From JAUZRW01 sp964549915 (GTDB lineage: Bacteria; Chloroflexota; Anaerolineae; Aggregatilineales; Phototrophicaceae): DNA of 64,000 bases. The position numbers and the translations under genes are program-made. Below, in pieces: positions 44,217 to 53,258 of this stretch; position 1 is the stretch's first letter, and each line of letters opens with the position of its first letter. The notes under the pieces were generated by a model. The model saw only the letters and a program-made list of their open reading frames with translations. It made no database searches and had not been told where the DNA came from. The DNA is taken from contig CAZJWX010000002.1 of assembly GCA_964549915.1 (NCBI GenBank), forward strand, positions 1 through 64,000, read 5' to 3'.

Positions 44217-45967
44217 CGGACGCTGCGGCTGAACTGGCGCTCCAATTCGTCGGCACTCATGTGAATCAGCGTCGCATCCCCGTCCGGGCTGATGAGCGGT
44301 TCAGGGCAGCGCTCTAGTTTGCGCACGAGTTCGCGCATCTCGTCGGACGTGAGAATCTGCCCGCTCTTGATCGCAGCCCGCTGCGCGATTCGTACCAGCA
44401 GCCGTTCGCGCAGGGGGCGCGTATCGTCTTCCTGCAGGCTTTGCAGCATCGCCCAGACGTGTTCTGCCGGATCACCCGTTTGTAGCACAGCCGGGATGCT
44501 GCGAATCAAAACGGTGTTGCTGCCGAAGGATTCCAGCATGAAACCCACTTCCGCCAACAATGCCCGGTGCTTTTCCAGAATTCGCGCATCCGGCGTGCTC
44601 ACATCCAGCGTCTGCGATTCGAGCGTCCGTCCGGGCAAGGTCTCCTGTTGCTCGTGCAAATCGCGTAATTCCTGGTACAGCACGCGGCTGTGCGCGGCAT
44701 GCTGATCCAGCAAGTACATTCCCGCAGGGCCTTCTGCGACGATATAGGCTGCGCCGACCTGCCCCACGATGCGTAATGGCGGCAGAGTGCGCGGTTTCTG
44801 TGGTTGGCCTCGGCCTGCTGGGATGGCGGTTGGTTCCACATCATAGGTCAGTTCGCCCTGCTGGTAACTGTCGTGGGGAGCCGCCTCGCGTTGGTCGTAG
44901 GGCAGCACCCAACCACGCTGCTGAGTCTGATACTGCTCGTAGCTGCTGTGGCGCTCGGCCTGCGCGTAGCCGATCACCGCCTGCCGCACCACCCGCTGCA
45001 CCGCCGCAAACACGACATTGGTATCCTGGAAGCGCACTTCGGCCTTCGTAGGGTGCACGTTGACATCAACGAAGTCGGGTGGGACATCGATCATCAGAAC
45101 GGCGTAGGGGTGCCGCCCCTTCTCGATCAGGGTGTGATAGGCCTGCGTCACGGCATAAGTCAGGCCGCTATCCTGCACAGCACGCCCGTTCACAAATAGG
45201 ATGATGCGCGTGCGGTCTTTGCGGTGCAAGCTCGGCTGCGAGACGAACCCGCGCACGCCAATCGCATGACCGCTCTCCTGTATGCGCGTCTGCCCGGCGA
45301 CTTCCAGCATCTCGCGAAACGTATCCAGCCCCATCACTTTGACAACAACATCCCCCAATTGACCGCTGCCCGGCGACCGGAAGGTTTCTCTGCCATCCTG
45401 CACCAGCACGAAGCGCACCTGTGGATAGGCCATCGCGTAATTCATCACCAACCCGGTGATCTGGCGTTTCTCGGTATTCTCCGACTTGAGGAATTTGAGC
45501 CGAGCCGGGGTGTTGTAGAAGAGATGCTCCACCGTGACAACGGTCCCGGCGGGCGCACCCAGCGGTTTCTGGCGCACGAGCGAACCGCCCTCCACGCGGA
45601 CTTCGCTGCCCACATCCTCATCGCGCTGGCGGGTGCTCAGCGTCAGGTGGCTGACGGCGGCGATGCTCGCCAGTGCTTCCCCCCGGAAGCCGAGCGTCAG
45701 AATGCGCTCCAATTCCTCGGCATTGCGCAGCTTGCTGGTCGCATGCCGCACCAAGGCCAGTTCGACTTCCGCCGCCGGGATGCCCTGCCCATCATCGCTC
45801 ACGCGAATGCGCTGGCGTCCACCTGCTGCAAATTCGACATGGATATTCTTCGCGCCCGCATCAAGCGCGTTTTCGAGCAGTTCCTTGACGACGGATGCCG
45901 GGCGCTCGACCACTTCCCCGGCGGCAATCTTGGCGACGACATCCTCAGGGAGTTGCAAAATTGGCAT
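44213..45967 (-). CDS. mutL: DNA mismatch repair protein MutL
   Basis: 584 residues. The N-terminal GHKL ATPase (about 1-330) has ELLENALDAGAKNIHVE, DDGQGIP and GFRGEALASIAAVSHL. The C-terminal dimerisation domain (about 390-584) has LLDQHAAHSRVLYQEL. The endonuclease motif DQHA-x2-E-x4-E reads DQHA-AH-S-RVLY-Q here (residues 421-432), so both metal-binding Glu positions are lost. No mutS is in the window. It binds MutS in mismatch repair; whether it can nick DNA is doubtful. Confidence 0.93.
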   Translation of the reverse strand: MPILQLPEDVVAKIAAGEVVERPASVVKELLENALDAGAKNIHVEFAAGGRQRIRVSDDGQGIPAAEVELALVRHATSKLRNAEELERILTLGFRGEALASIAAVSHLTLSTRQRDEDVGSEVRVEGGSLVRQKPLGAPAGTVVTVEHLFYNTPARLKFLKSENTEKRQITGLVMNYAMAYPQVRFVLVQDGRETFRSPGSGQLGDVVVKVMGLDTFREMLEVAGQTRIQESGHAIGVRGFVSQPSLHRKDRTRIILFVNGRAVQDSGLTYAVTQAYHTLIEKGRHPYAVLMIDVPPDFVDVNVHPTKAEVRFQDTNVVFAAVQRVVRQAVIGYAQAERHSSYEQYQTQQRGWVLPYDQREAAPHDSYQQGELTYDVEPTAIPAGRGQPQKPRTLPPLRIVGQVGAAYIVAEGPAGMYLLDQHAAHSRVLYQELRDLHEQQETLPGRTLESQTLDVSTPDARILEKHRALLAEVGFMLESFGSNTVLIRSIPAVLQTGDPAEHVWAMLQSLQEDDTRPLRERLLVRIAQRAAIKSGQILTSDEMRELVRKLERCPEPLISPDGDATLIHMSADELERQFSRSVR

Positions 45968-46269
45968 GGGATTTCCCGGCGGAGTTCATGAATGACGATC
46001 ATGTAGAAGCCACTGACCCGGGCTTGCTGTTCCACTTATTTAACAAGGTGTCTCTTCGAGCCTGTCCTGGCCTCAACACTTGTTGTTTTGTGTGAGAAGT
46101 GGAATGGCAAATCCACGCCAGTGGCTTCATCACACAACATACCCGGCGCTGAAGGCCAGTGCGGCGCAGAAGAGAGACCCTGCTCAGTGAGCAAAACGCC
46201 CCGCTATGTTGACACGAGGCGCTGCATCCGTCAATGGAAACTCGAACGTTTATTCGCTTCGCTGCCGCA
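45968..46269. other. 302-base intergenic region between the histidine kinase and mutL
   Basis: No gene seen. It contains the intrinsic terminator for the histidine kinase at 46193-46222. No convincing promoter for mutL was found; the frames here are short and lack ribosome binding sites. Confidence 0.5.
46193..46222 (-). terminator. Intrinsic terminator of the histidine kinase gene
   Basis: On the minus strand CGCCTCG and CGGGGCG form a 7-bp stem (one G-U) with an 11-base loop, followed by TTTT. It lies about 48 bases after the kinase stop. Confidence 0.6.
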
Positions 46270-47466
46270 TCATCCTGCCGCACCAACCAGGTTTTCACCG
46301 CGCAGCGGGATATGGAAGCCGAACGTGCTGCCCTCACCTTCCTTGCTGCGGACGAAGGCATCCCCGCCGTGCCAGCGGGCGACGCTACGCACGATGAACA
46401 GCCCCAGTCCGCTGCCCTTCACGCGCTTATGCTCCACACGCCGGATGCGAAAGTGGCGCTGAAAGAGCAACCGCAAATTGGTCTCGCTGATGCCAAAACC
46501 GTTGTCCGTCACGGTGAAGACGATTTCGTCATTCGCGCGATGCACCCCAACTTCGATTTTGCCGCCGTTGGGTGTGTACTTGATGGCGTTGTCTACCAGG
46601 TTCGTTACCGCACGTTCGATCATGGTGGCATCGACGTTGACAATGGGTAAATCATCCTGCACGTTGACGATCAGGGTCAGTTCCTGCTTCTCTGCGGGGA
46701 CAAGATGGTTGGCGACGATGCGCTTGACGATTTCCACTACATCCGTCGGCACGCGCTCCATCTCATAGAAACCCGTTTCGGGGTCATAACGCCCGGCATC
46801 CTGGATGTTCTCCACCAGGGATGTCATCTGTAGCACGCCGGAGAGGATTTTCTCTACGAAGTGAAGCTGCTTGTCGTTGAGTTCCCCCGCCATCTGTGCT
46901 TCCAACATGCTGGCGAAGCCCTGCATCGAAGTGAGCGGAGAACGCAGGTCATGCGACACTATGCGCACGAATTCGTTCTGGTTGAGCGCCATTTTGTAAT
47001 GTTGGGCATCGGCGCGTGCAATCCGCAGGACGATCAACAACCCATCGAGCAGCGCGTGCAATCCCTGTGTCTGGTCACCGTTCAAATTGGGCGCTTCTGT
47101 GAAGATCAGCCCGACGAGAGCATCCAGTTCGTCACCAATGCGAATCGGCAGCAGCGTCCAGGACTGAAAGCGCCCCGCCAGGGATTGGGGCAATTCCAGT
47201 ACACTTTCGGTCTCTCCCTGATGCTGCTGCACCGTCTCGCGCAGCCAAATCAGATCCGGCAAATCCTCCGGCTCCAGTTGGTCCACAAATTGCTCATTCG
47301 TGGCATAGGAGATGCAGAATGCCGCCGCTGCACCTGTCAGCGCACGGAACTGCAGCAAGATTTTTGGGACGAAGACTTCGAGCTTCGCATCGTCGGCAAT
47401 ATCCCGCAAGATCGTCCGCAGCAGCGCCGGATCATTCGCCTGTGGAGTTGGCTGGGTTTGTGTCAT
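46270..47466 (-). CDS. Sensor histidine kinase with N-terminal GAF-like domain
   Basis: 398 residues, no membrane segment. N-terminal GAF-like sensor (about 15-150). HisKA with phospho-acceptor His172 in RIVSHDLRSPLTSMQGFASMLEAQ. HATPase domain with the N box NLVDNAIKYTPNGG and G1/G2 boxes TDNGFGISE and KGSGLGLFIV. It is a cytoplasmic kinase, probably responding to a small molecule. No response regulator is adjacent. Ends at an intrinsic terminator. Confidence 0.92.
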   Translation of the reverse strand: MTQTQPTPQANDPALLRTILRDIADDAKLEVFVPKILLQFRALTGAAAAFCISYATNEQFVDQLEPEDLPDLIWLRETVQQHQGETESVLELPQSLAGRFQSWTLLPIRIGDELDALVGLIFTEAPNLNGDQTQGLHALLDGLLIVLRIARADAQHYKMALNQNEFVRIVSHDLRSPLTSMQGFASMLEAQMAGELNDKQLHFVEKILSGVLQMTSLVENIQDAGRYDPETGFYEMERVPTDVVEIVKRIVANHLVPAEKQELTLIVNVQDDLPIVNVDATMIERAVTNLVDNAIKYTPNGGKIEVGVHRANDEIVFTVTDNGFGISETNLRLLFQRHFRIRRVEHKRVKGSGLGLFIVRSVARWHGGDAFVRSKEGEGSTFGFHIPLRGENLVGAAG

Positions 47467-47658
47467 ATGGATCGCCTGTATCTGTGCGTCAAATGATTCT
47501 GCTGACGGTCTCCCGGCGACCGGACGACATGTCCCGTTCGCACGAGTTCATTCAATTCTACACTGATCTGCATGCATGGTACAATTGAGCCGCAGTTCTT
47601 CGTCCTGAAAACGTGAACACACTGCAAGAACCACAGCACCAGTTACGCAAGGAATCCC

Positions 47659-48810
47659 ATGTATTTCACCCGGCAGCAGCTAGAAGAAAAAGAACGCCAC
47701 TTCCTGGCACCCTATGCCATGCTCAGCCAGAACAGCCAGGGGCGACAATACCAAGACCATGAACCGGTTTATCGCACGGCGTTTCAACGCGACCGCGATC
47801 GCATCATCCATTCCGAAGCCTTTCGCAAGCTCGAATACAAGACACAGGTCTTCGTCAATGATGCCGGCGACTATTACCGCACGCGCCTGACTCACACGCT
47901 GGAAGTTGCGCAAATCGGGCGGACGCTGGCACGTGCGCTGGGTGTGAACGAAGACCTGACCGAGACCATTTGCCTCGCGCATGACCTGGGGCACCCGCCC
48001 TTCGGACACGCCGGAGAACACATCCTCGATCAGGTGATGGCGGATCATGGTGGCTTCAACCACAATTACCAGAGCTACCGCGTCATCACGGAACTGGAGA
48101 AACGCTATCCTGACTGGCCGGGCTTGAATCTGACGTATGAAGTGCGCGAAGGCATCGCCAAACACGAGACCGAATATGACCTGAGCGAGGCCGCCGACTT
48201 CGACCCCAATTTGCGAGGGAGCCTCGAAGCACAAATCGCCGATTTCGCGGATGAACTGGCCTATAACGCGCATGACCTGGACGACGGCTTACAGGCGGGA
48301 TTGTTGACTCCTGACCAGCTCAACGAATTGGAAATCTGGCAGATTCTGTGTGATCGTCTGGCATGGCGGGGACATACGCTCAGCGAAGTTGAACGGCATC
48401 ACTTCATTCGCGAATTAGTCGGCATGCAGGTCAATGATGTGCTGGAAACAACCATGCGCCGCATTCGCGAACACAACATCGGCTCGGTGGCGGAAGTGCA
48501 GCAATTCCCGGAGAAACTGATCGCCTACAGCGAGTCCCAGCGCGAGCGCAACCGCGCCCTGAAAGAATTCCTCTACGAGAACATGTATCGTCACTATCGC
48601 ATCGTGCGGATGCAAGTGCGTGCTGAGCAGTTCATCGCCGGTCTCTTCGCCAGCTACGTAAAAGACCCGCGCCAACTGCCCCCACCCTATCAGCCAGCCC
48701 AGAACGGCGGAGACCGTCACCGCGCGGTGGCGGATTACATTGCGAGTATGACAGATCGCAGCGCTCTGTTAGAATACAGTCAGCTATTTGACCCGATGAT
48801 GCGCCCGTAG
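47659..48810 (+). CDS. dGTP triphosphohydrolase-like HD-domain protein
   Basis: 383 residues. HD-domain metal residues are H79 in RTRLTHTLEVAQIGRTLAR and H108-D109 in LAHDLGHPPFGHAGE. Blocks YRTAFQRDRDRIIHSEAFRKLEYKTQVF and KHETEYD are typical of dGTPase-like proteins. It likely hydrolyses dNTPs to nucleosides, and in many bacteria limits dNTP pools. The Ser/Thr kinase gene starts 12 bases after its stop. The E. coli-type name dgt is not certain for this subfamily. Confidence 0.9.
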   Translation: MYFTRQQLEEKERHFLAPYAMLSQNSQGRQYQDHEPVYRTAFQRDRDRIIHSEAFRKLEYKTQVFVNDAGDYYRTRLTHTLEVAQIGRTLARALGVNEDLTETICLAHDLGHPPFGHAGEHILDQVMADHGGFNHNYQSYRVITELEKRYPDWPGLNLTYEVREGIAKHETEYDLSEAADFDPNLRGSLEAQIADFADELAYNAHDLDDGLQAGLLTPDQLNELEIWQILCDRLAWRGHTLSEVERHHFIRELVGMQVNDVLETTMRRIREHNIGSVAEVQQFPEKLIAYSESQRERNRALKEFLYENMYRHYRIVRMQVRAEQFIAGLFASYVKDPRQLPPPYQPAQNGGDRHRAVADYIASMTDRSALLEYSQLFDPMMRP

Positions 48811-48822
48811 CGAGGTGATCGC

Positions 48823-50130
48823 ATGGCAGGAGAAACAGTACTGAACGGACGCTACGCGCTGGTCGCCCAACAGGGTTCCGGCGGCATGTCCGTGATTTAC
48901 AAAGCGGTTGATCGCGCCCTGGGGCGCACCGTCGCCATCAAGATTCTGCGCCCTAGCCTGACGCAAGAACCGTCTTTCCTGGAAAAATTCCGCAACGAAG
49001 CACGGGCGATTGCCAACCTGTCTCACCAGAATATTGTCACGGTCTATGATGTGGGCAGTGAAGGCCCCACACACTACATCGTGATGGAGCTGGTGGATGG
49101 CACTGACCTCAAGAAGATCATCAAGGCCGAAGCACCGCTTCCGATTGATCGCGTGCTGGAAATCGGCATCCAGGTATGCAGCGGTGTCGGCTATGCTCAT
49201 CGCTCCGGCCTCGTCCATGCCGATGTGAAGCCGCAAAACATCCTGGTGAATAGCGAAGATGTCGTCAAAGTGACGGATTTTGGCATTGCGCAGGCACTTT
49301 CGGACACGCAACCACAGCAACGCGCGGAAGTCGTATGGGGCAGCCCGCACTACTTCGCGCCAGAGCAGGCACGTGGCGAGCAGCCCACGCCCGCTTCCGA
49401 TGTCTACGCCATCGGCATTGTTCTTTTCGAAATGCTCACCGGACGTTTGCCCTTCAGCGGAGCCAACCAGCAAGAACTGGCGATGGCGCACATCCGTGAG
49501 CATCCGCCCATGGCCTCGGATTTCAACCCGAAAGTGCCGGACTCGCTGGCGAAAATCATCGTGAAGGTGATGAGCAAGGAACCCAACGAGCGCTACCGCA
49601 CCGCCGACCAGTTGGGCAACGTATTGCAAAAGTATCGCAGCAGTGCCCGCGACAACACAGTACCGGGGGTGCGCCCTGCTCCCTCACGCCCGATGCCAGC
49701 GGCACCGCCGGAACAGAGCAACTACAATCCGCCACCAGGGAACCGCCCCCCAGGGATCGGAGTCCCGCCCCCGTCCAACAGCGAACCAACTGCCAAATAC
49801 AGTGCCGCGCCCAATGCGCCAGCACCCTACGATCCGCGCAGGCCATACCAGCCAGAAGAACCCGCGATTCCCGCACCCAACCCGGCAATGCAGCCAGCAC
49901 AGCCCTTTGAATCGCGCTATGTGCCACCTGCTAACGCCCCGCAACAGACGCCTTACGGCGCTTATCAGGCGGGGGACAGTGGCGGGTACTATCCGCAGCA
50001 GTACAGCCAGCCAATCACCACCACCGAAGAACAAGGGGTGGATTACGTTACGATCATCCTGGCAGTGCTGGCGGTTGTCGCAGTGGTGGGTCTGGTGCTG
50101 CTGTGGATTGTCGTCCTGGCGAGCCGCTGA
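48823..50130 (+). CDS. Ser/Thr protein kinase with Pro-rich linker and C-terminal membrane anchor
   Basis: 435 residues. Hanks-type kinase domain (about 8-275): glycine loop GSGGMSVIYKAVD, Lys40 in VAIKIL, catalytic loop HADVKPQN at 132-139, DFG at 152-154, and SPHYFAPEQA in the activation segment. The Arg before the catalytic Asp is replaced by Ala133, so it is a non-RD kinase. A Pro-rich linker leads to one membrane helix at about 410-433 and a very short external end; there are no PASTA repeats. It is coupled to the dGTPase-like gene. Confidence 0.92.
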   Translation: MAGETVLNGRYALVAQQGSGGMSVIYKAVDRALGRTVAIKILRPSLTQEPSFLEKFRNEARAIANLSHQNIVTVYDVGSEGPTHYIVMELVDGTDLKKIIKAEAPLPIDRVLEIGIQVCSGVGYAHRSGLVHADVKPQNILVNSEDVVKVTDFGIAQALSDTQPQQRAEVVWGSPHYFAPEQARGEQPTPASDVYAIGIVLFEMLTGRLPFSGANQQELAMAHIREHPPMASDFNPKVPDSLAKIIVKVMSKEPNERYRTADQLGNVLQKYRSSARDNTVPGVRPAPSRPMPAAPPEQSNYNPPPGNRPPGIGVPPPSNSEPTAKYSAAPNAPAPYDPRRPYQPEEPAIPAPNPAMQPAQPFESRYVPPANAPQQTPYGAYQAGDSGGYYPQQYSQPITTTEEQGVDYVTIILAVLAVVAVVGLVLLWIVVLASR

Positions 50131-50154
50131 GGGGAAAATCAATACGAGACTCGA

Positions 50155-50177
50155 AGGGGCGATGTCGAATCGCCCCT
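50155..50177. repeat. Dispersed palindrome, copy 2 (AGGGGCGAT type)
   Basis: AGGGGCGAT (50155-50163) and ATCGCCCCT (50169-50177) form a 9-bp perfect stem with a 5-base loop, between the convergent kinase and LysM genes. It may act as a bidirectional terminator. Confidence 0.55.
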
Positions 50178-50202
50178 ATACAACACACAATCTTGTTTTC
50201 GA

Positions 50203-51939
50203 CTACTGGGTTGTGGTGAATTCCTGCACAGCATTGAACAAGGGACGCGCTGCCCCGCCACTATCCACTGCACTATAGAAGCACGCTTCGCCGTCTACAC
50301 TGGCTGCGCAGCCATTCAGGTTGTAGAGGAACATCGCCGCGACATATCCCGCTTCGTCCCCCTGTTCCAGTGCAGCAACCGTATAAGTCGCCTGCTCTTG
50401 CTGCGTATTGTCGTCCAGGTACCCCTTGCCAGCCGGTGCCGTCGCGCCAACACCCTCAGCACTACCCCAACCGAAGTGCGTCACCCAGAGCGCCTCGCCG
50501 CTGCCGCCGCGCCGTACCAGAATTTCGCGATAGTTGGCCAGCACATCGCCGAAGAAGAAGTGATATGACTCGTTGAATTCCTGGTCATCGTCTGCCGTGC
50601 CACAGCACGTGGCATCTGGCGGATTGTTGAAGCCATCAATCTGCACCCCCAGCCCATCGCTGAAGTTCAGTGCACCCTGGCGCAATAACTCCTCGAAGAA
50701 GACGAAGTTATCGATCGAATTGTAGGAGTCGTTCAGGCCAGTTGGTGCAAGTCCAGCAGACAGCACGACGGCATCGGGATCAGCCGCCTTGATGCCTGTA
50801 TAGGCTTCTTCCAGCAAGTCAATATAGCGCACCGGAGCCAGCCCAGCATTCACAGGCTGCGGACGCTCCGTACTGCCTTCAGGAACCTCCGGCAGATCAG
50901 CCTCCGGATTGAGCCAGTTTCGACGCAGGTTCGGGGCTGTCCAGATTTCGTAAGCCGCCACCTGTCCCTGGTAACGAGCCGCGATTTCGCCCGCAAATTC
51001 GCCAAATTCCGCCAGATCATCGGGCGGGCCGTAGAACGTGCTTAACGAGAGCGCATAGTCTGTCGCGCTAGGACGCGCCCAATCCGGCGCACCGACCAGC
51101 GTCACCAGCACATCGAGACCCGCGTTGTTGAAGGTAGCTACGGCTTCGTCGTAAAGTGCCACATTGAGCGTGCCTTCCGTTTCCTCGACCATCCCCCAAT
51201 CGAGGGTGATTTTGACCCAACCAACACCCAATGAGACAGCCTGTGTCGCCAGCGCATCAAATGCCTGCGCATCGTCTACGAGGATTTCCACACCCAGCCC
51301 CATTTCCAGGCTGACTTCCGGCGTTTCGGTCGCTTCAGGGGTCTCCGTTGCAGCGGGTTCATCGTCGCCAGCGCCGGGGATCGTCAGTACCTGCCCGACG
51401 AAAATCAGATTCGCATTGGGAATTGTGTTGATGCTGACCAGTTCAGCGACGGTCGTGTTATTCCGAACGGCAATACGATAAAGCGTGTCGCCGGGTCGTA
51501 CGGTATAGGTTGTCGTCTCGCCGGGTTCCGGCGTGACGATGGGTGTCACGGGGGTGACCGTCGTCGGAGCACCACCTGCGCCGGGAATGATGAGCTGCTG
51601 TCCGACGAAAATGATGTTGGGATTGGTGATGCCGTTCGCCTGAGCAAGCTGCTGTGTCGTGAGTCCGTTGCGCAGGGCGATGCGGAAGAGGTTATCGCCG
51701 GGCTGTACGATGTAGGTGCTGCCTGTCGTGCTCGTCGGAGAAGGCGTGACGGTCTCCGTCGCCTCACTGGTGGCTTCGGGCGTTGCCTCTGCCGTTGACT
51801 CAGAGGTGGGAGCTTCAGTTGCTTCCGAGGTCACCTCTGCGGTGGTTTCCGGTTCCTCGGTTGTTTCCTGGGCCAGGTTCGGTGCTGCGAACACCGCAAG
51901 CACCAGGATGAATACTGCAATGAGGCGCATCCTCGGCAT
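50203..51939 (-). CDS. Secreted LysM protein with inactive-looking clan GH-A glycosidase domain
   Basis: 578 residues. Signal peptide 1-23, Thr/Glu-rich linker, two LysM domains (about 75-122, STYIVQPGDNLFRIALRNGLTTQQLAQ; 143-190, TYTVRPGDTLYRIAVRNNTTVAELVS). The rest (about 215-578) resembles a clan GH-A TIM barrel, but the acid/base motif reads YEIWTAPN (NEP expected; Ala335 for Glu) and the nucleophile block reads LWVTHFGWG (His488 for Glu). It is likely a peptidoglycan- or glycan-binding protein rather than an active hydrolase. GGAG precedes ATG 51939. Confidence 0.82.
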   Translation of the reverse strand: MPRMRLIAVFILVLAVFAAPNLAQETTEEPETTAEVTSEATEAPTSESTAEATPEATSEATETVTPSPTSTTGSTYIVQPGDNLFRIALRNGLTTQQLAQANGITNPNIIFVGQQLIIPGAGGAPTTVTPVTPIVTPEPGETTTYTVRPGDTLYRIAVRNNTTVAELVSINTIPNANLIFVGQVLTIPGAGDDEPAATETPEATETPEVSLEMGLGVEILVDDAQAFDALATQAVSLGVGWVKITLDWGMVEETEGTLNVALYDEAVATFNNAGLDVLVTLVGAPDWARPSATDYALSLSTFYGPPDDLAEFGEFAGEIAARYQGQVAAYEIWTAPNLRRNWLNPEADLPEVPEGSTERPQPVNAGLAPVRYIDLLEEAYTGIKAADPDAVVLSAGLAPTGLNDSYNSIDNFVFFEELLRQGALNFSDGLGVQIDGFNNPPDATCCGTADDDQEFNESYHFFFGDVLANYREILVRRGGSGEALWVTHFGWGSAEGVGATAPAGKGYLDDNTQQEQATYTVAALEQGDEAGYVAAMFLYNLNGCAASVDGEACFYSAVDSGGAARPLFNAVQEFTTTQ

Positions 51940-52078
51940 AGCAGGCTCCTTCGTTTTCTGTGTAATTCAGTCTTTTCCTTGACTGGAATATTACACCGAA
52001 CGCCCCATCCGCGCCAGCAACCATGATATACTCGCTACGGGTCATGACCATTCCACAGATAAAGGCACAGCAACAAGC

Positions 52079-52594
52079 ATGAACTCTGGAAGAGTAATCG
52101 CAATCGGGGCAATGGGCATCGGATTTGCACTGGCTGCCATCGCTGGCTTATTCTTCGCGACCCAAGTCTCATCCGGCGCATTGAATACACAAGGGCTGCT
52201 GGTGGGCGCGTTCATCGCCTTCCTGCTGATCGCTTCCATCATTGGCTTCGGCATTTACCTCTATGTGCAGTCTGAGCCGGGAAGCGAACCAGAAACGGAG
52301 ATGGCCAAGCAGCGCCGCCTGCTGGACTGGCTGCGCGACGAGGGCACGCTCTCCTTGCAGCAGGTCTATCTGGAACTGGACATCGACAGCGAAGATTTGC
52401 GCGCAATGCTGGATGAACTGGTGGGGCTGGGTGCCTTCAGCGGATACGTGAACTGGCAGGACGAAACGCTGCACGTGATGAGCGCCACCGAACTGCGGGC
52501 ACTGCATCAATGCAAGCAGTGCGAGAACTTCATTCATGTTCAGGGCAAGGGCGTCATCTGCCAGACCTGTGGGACGCACTACATGCTGCCCTGA
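52079..52594 (+). CDS. Membrane protein with winged-helix-like and zinc-ribbon domains
   Basis: 171 residues. Two membrane helices at about 8-28 and 38-62, then a helical wHTH-like segment (about 80-130, KQRRLLDWLRDEGTLSLQQVYLELDIDSEDLRAMLDELVGLG) and a zinc ribbon Cys145, Cys148, Cys161, Cys164 (CKQCENFIHVQGKGVICQTCG). It is the first gene of a three-gene unit; the next starts 84 bases later. The TM plus zinc-ribbon design recalls YdjG of Bacillus, but the wHTH part is different. Confidence 0.72.
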   Translation: MNSGRVIAIGAMGIGFALAAIAGLFFATQVSSGALNTQGLLVGAFIAFLLIASIIGFGIYLYVQSEPGSEPETEMAKQRRLLDWLRDEGTLSLQQVYLELDIDSEDLRAMLDELVGLGAFSGYVNWQDETLHVMSATELRALHQCKQCENFIHVQGKGVICQTCGTHYMLP

Positions 52595-52678
52595 ACCCCG
52601 AAAGATTGGGGACATTATTGCAAAAAGCCAGTGTACGCTATACTCGGTAATCAGGAATCAATTGCAAGGAGAGCCGTG

Positions 52679-53215
52679 ATGTCGTCTGAATTATACGAGC
52701 AAATCATCTCGCAGAAGGGGAAGCTGGAGAATCTGGTCGCCAAGATCCCGGGCTTCAAGGGATACCAGGAAATGCAGGCGCGCCGCACTGCGGATCGCCT
52801 CCTGCGCGATCACCTCGCCAGCCAGATTGACGCACACATCAGCCGCTTCGGGCGCATCCAGAACGACTTGCTGGACGACGGCAAGGGATTGCGCTACATG
52901 AGCCGTGCACGCAATGTAAAATCCAAGATGCAGGCCTATCGTGACAAGGTCGCGACTGCCGCGCCGAAGTACTCTGGCATGTTCGCCCAGATCAAGGTCA
53001 CACAGGAAACCCTGGATCGCATTTACGCCTTCGACGAAGCCCAACTGCGCTTCGTGCTGCAATTCGAGACCGCGCTCGACCAGCTTGCAGCAGCCGTCGA
53101 CAGCGGCGAGGGCATCGAAGAAGCACTGGATGGCGTCTACAATGTGGCGGCGACGGCCTCCGATGCATTTGATCTGCGCGACGACGAAATCACCAACCTG
53201 GGCAAGATGGCCTAG
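52679..53215 (+). CDS. Helical protein of the SPFH three-gene unit
   Basis: 178 residues, almost entirely predicted helix with coiled-coil character (SELYEQIISQKGKLENLVAKIPGFKGY; MQARRTADRLLRDHLASQIDAHISRFGRIQNDLL). No signal or membrane segment. I chose ATG 52679 with AAGGAG 8 bases upstream over an earlier weak codon. It lies between the TM zinc-ribbon gene and the SPFH gene. It may be a scaffold or membrane-shaping partner, in the place PspA or YdjH would have; no family recognised. Confidence 0.65.
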   Translation: MSSELYEQIISQKGKLENLVAKIPGFKGYQEMQARRTADRLLRDHLASQIDAHISRFGRIQNDLLDDGKGLRYMSRARNVKSKMQAYRDKVATAAPKYSGMFAQIKVTQETLDRIYAFDEAQLRFVLQFETALDQLAAAVDSGEGIEEALDGVYNVAATASDAFDLRDDEITNLGKMA

Positions 53216-53258
53216 CCCTTATTCGATCTATTCAAAGCACCAGCAGGAGAAACTGACC

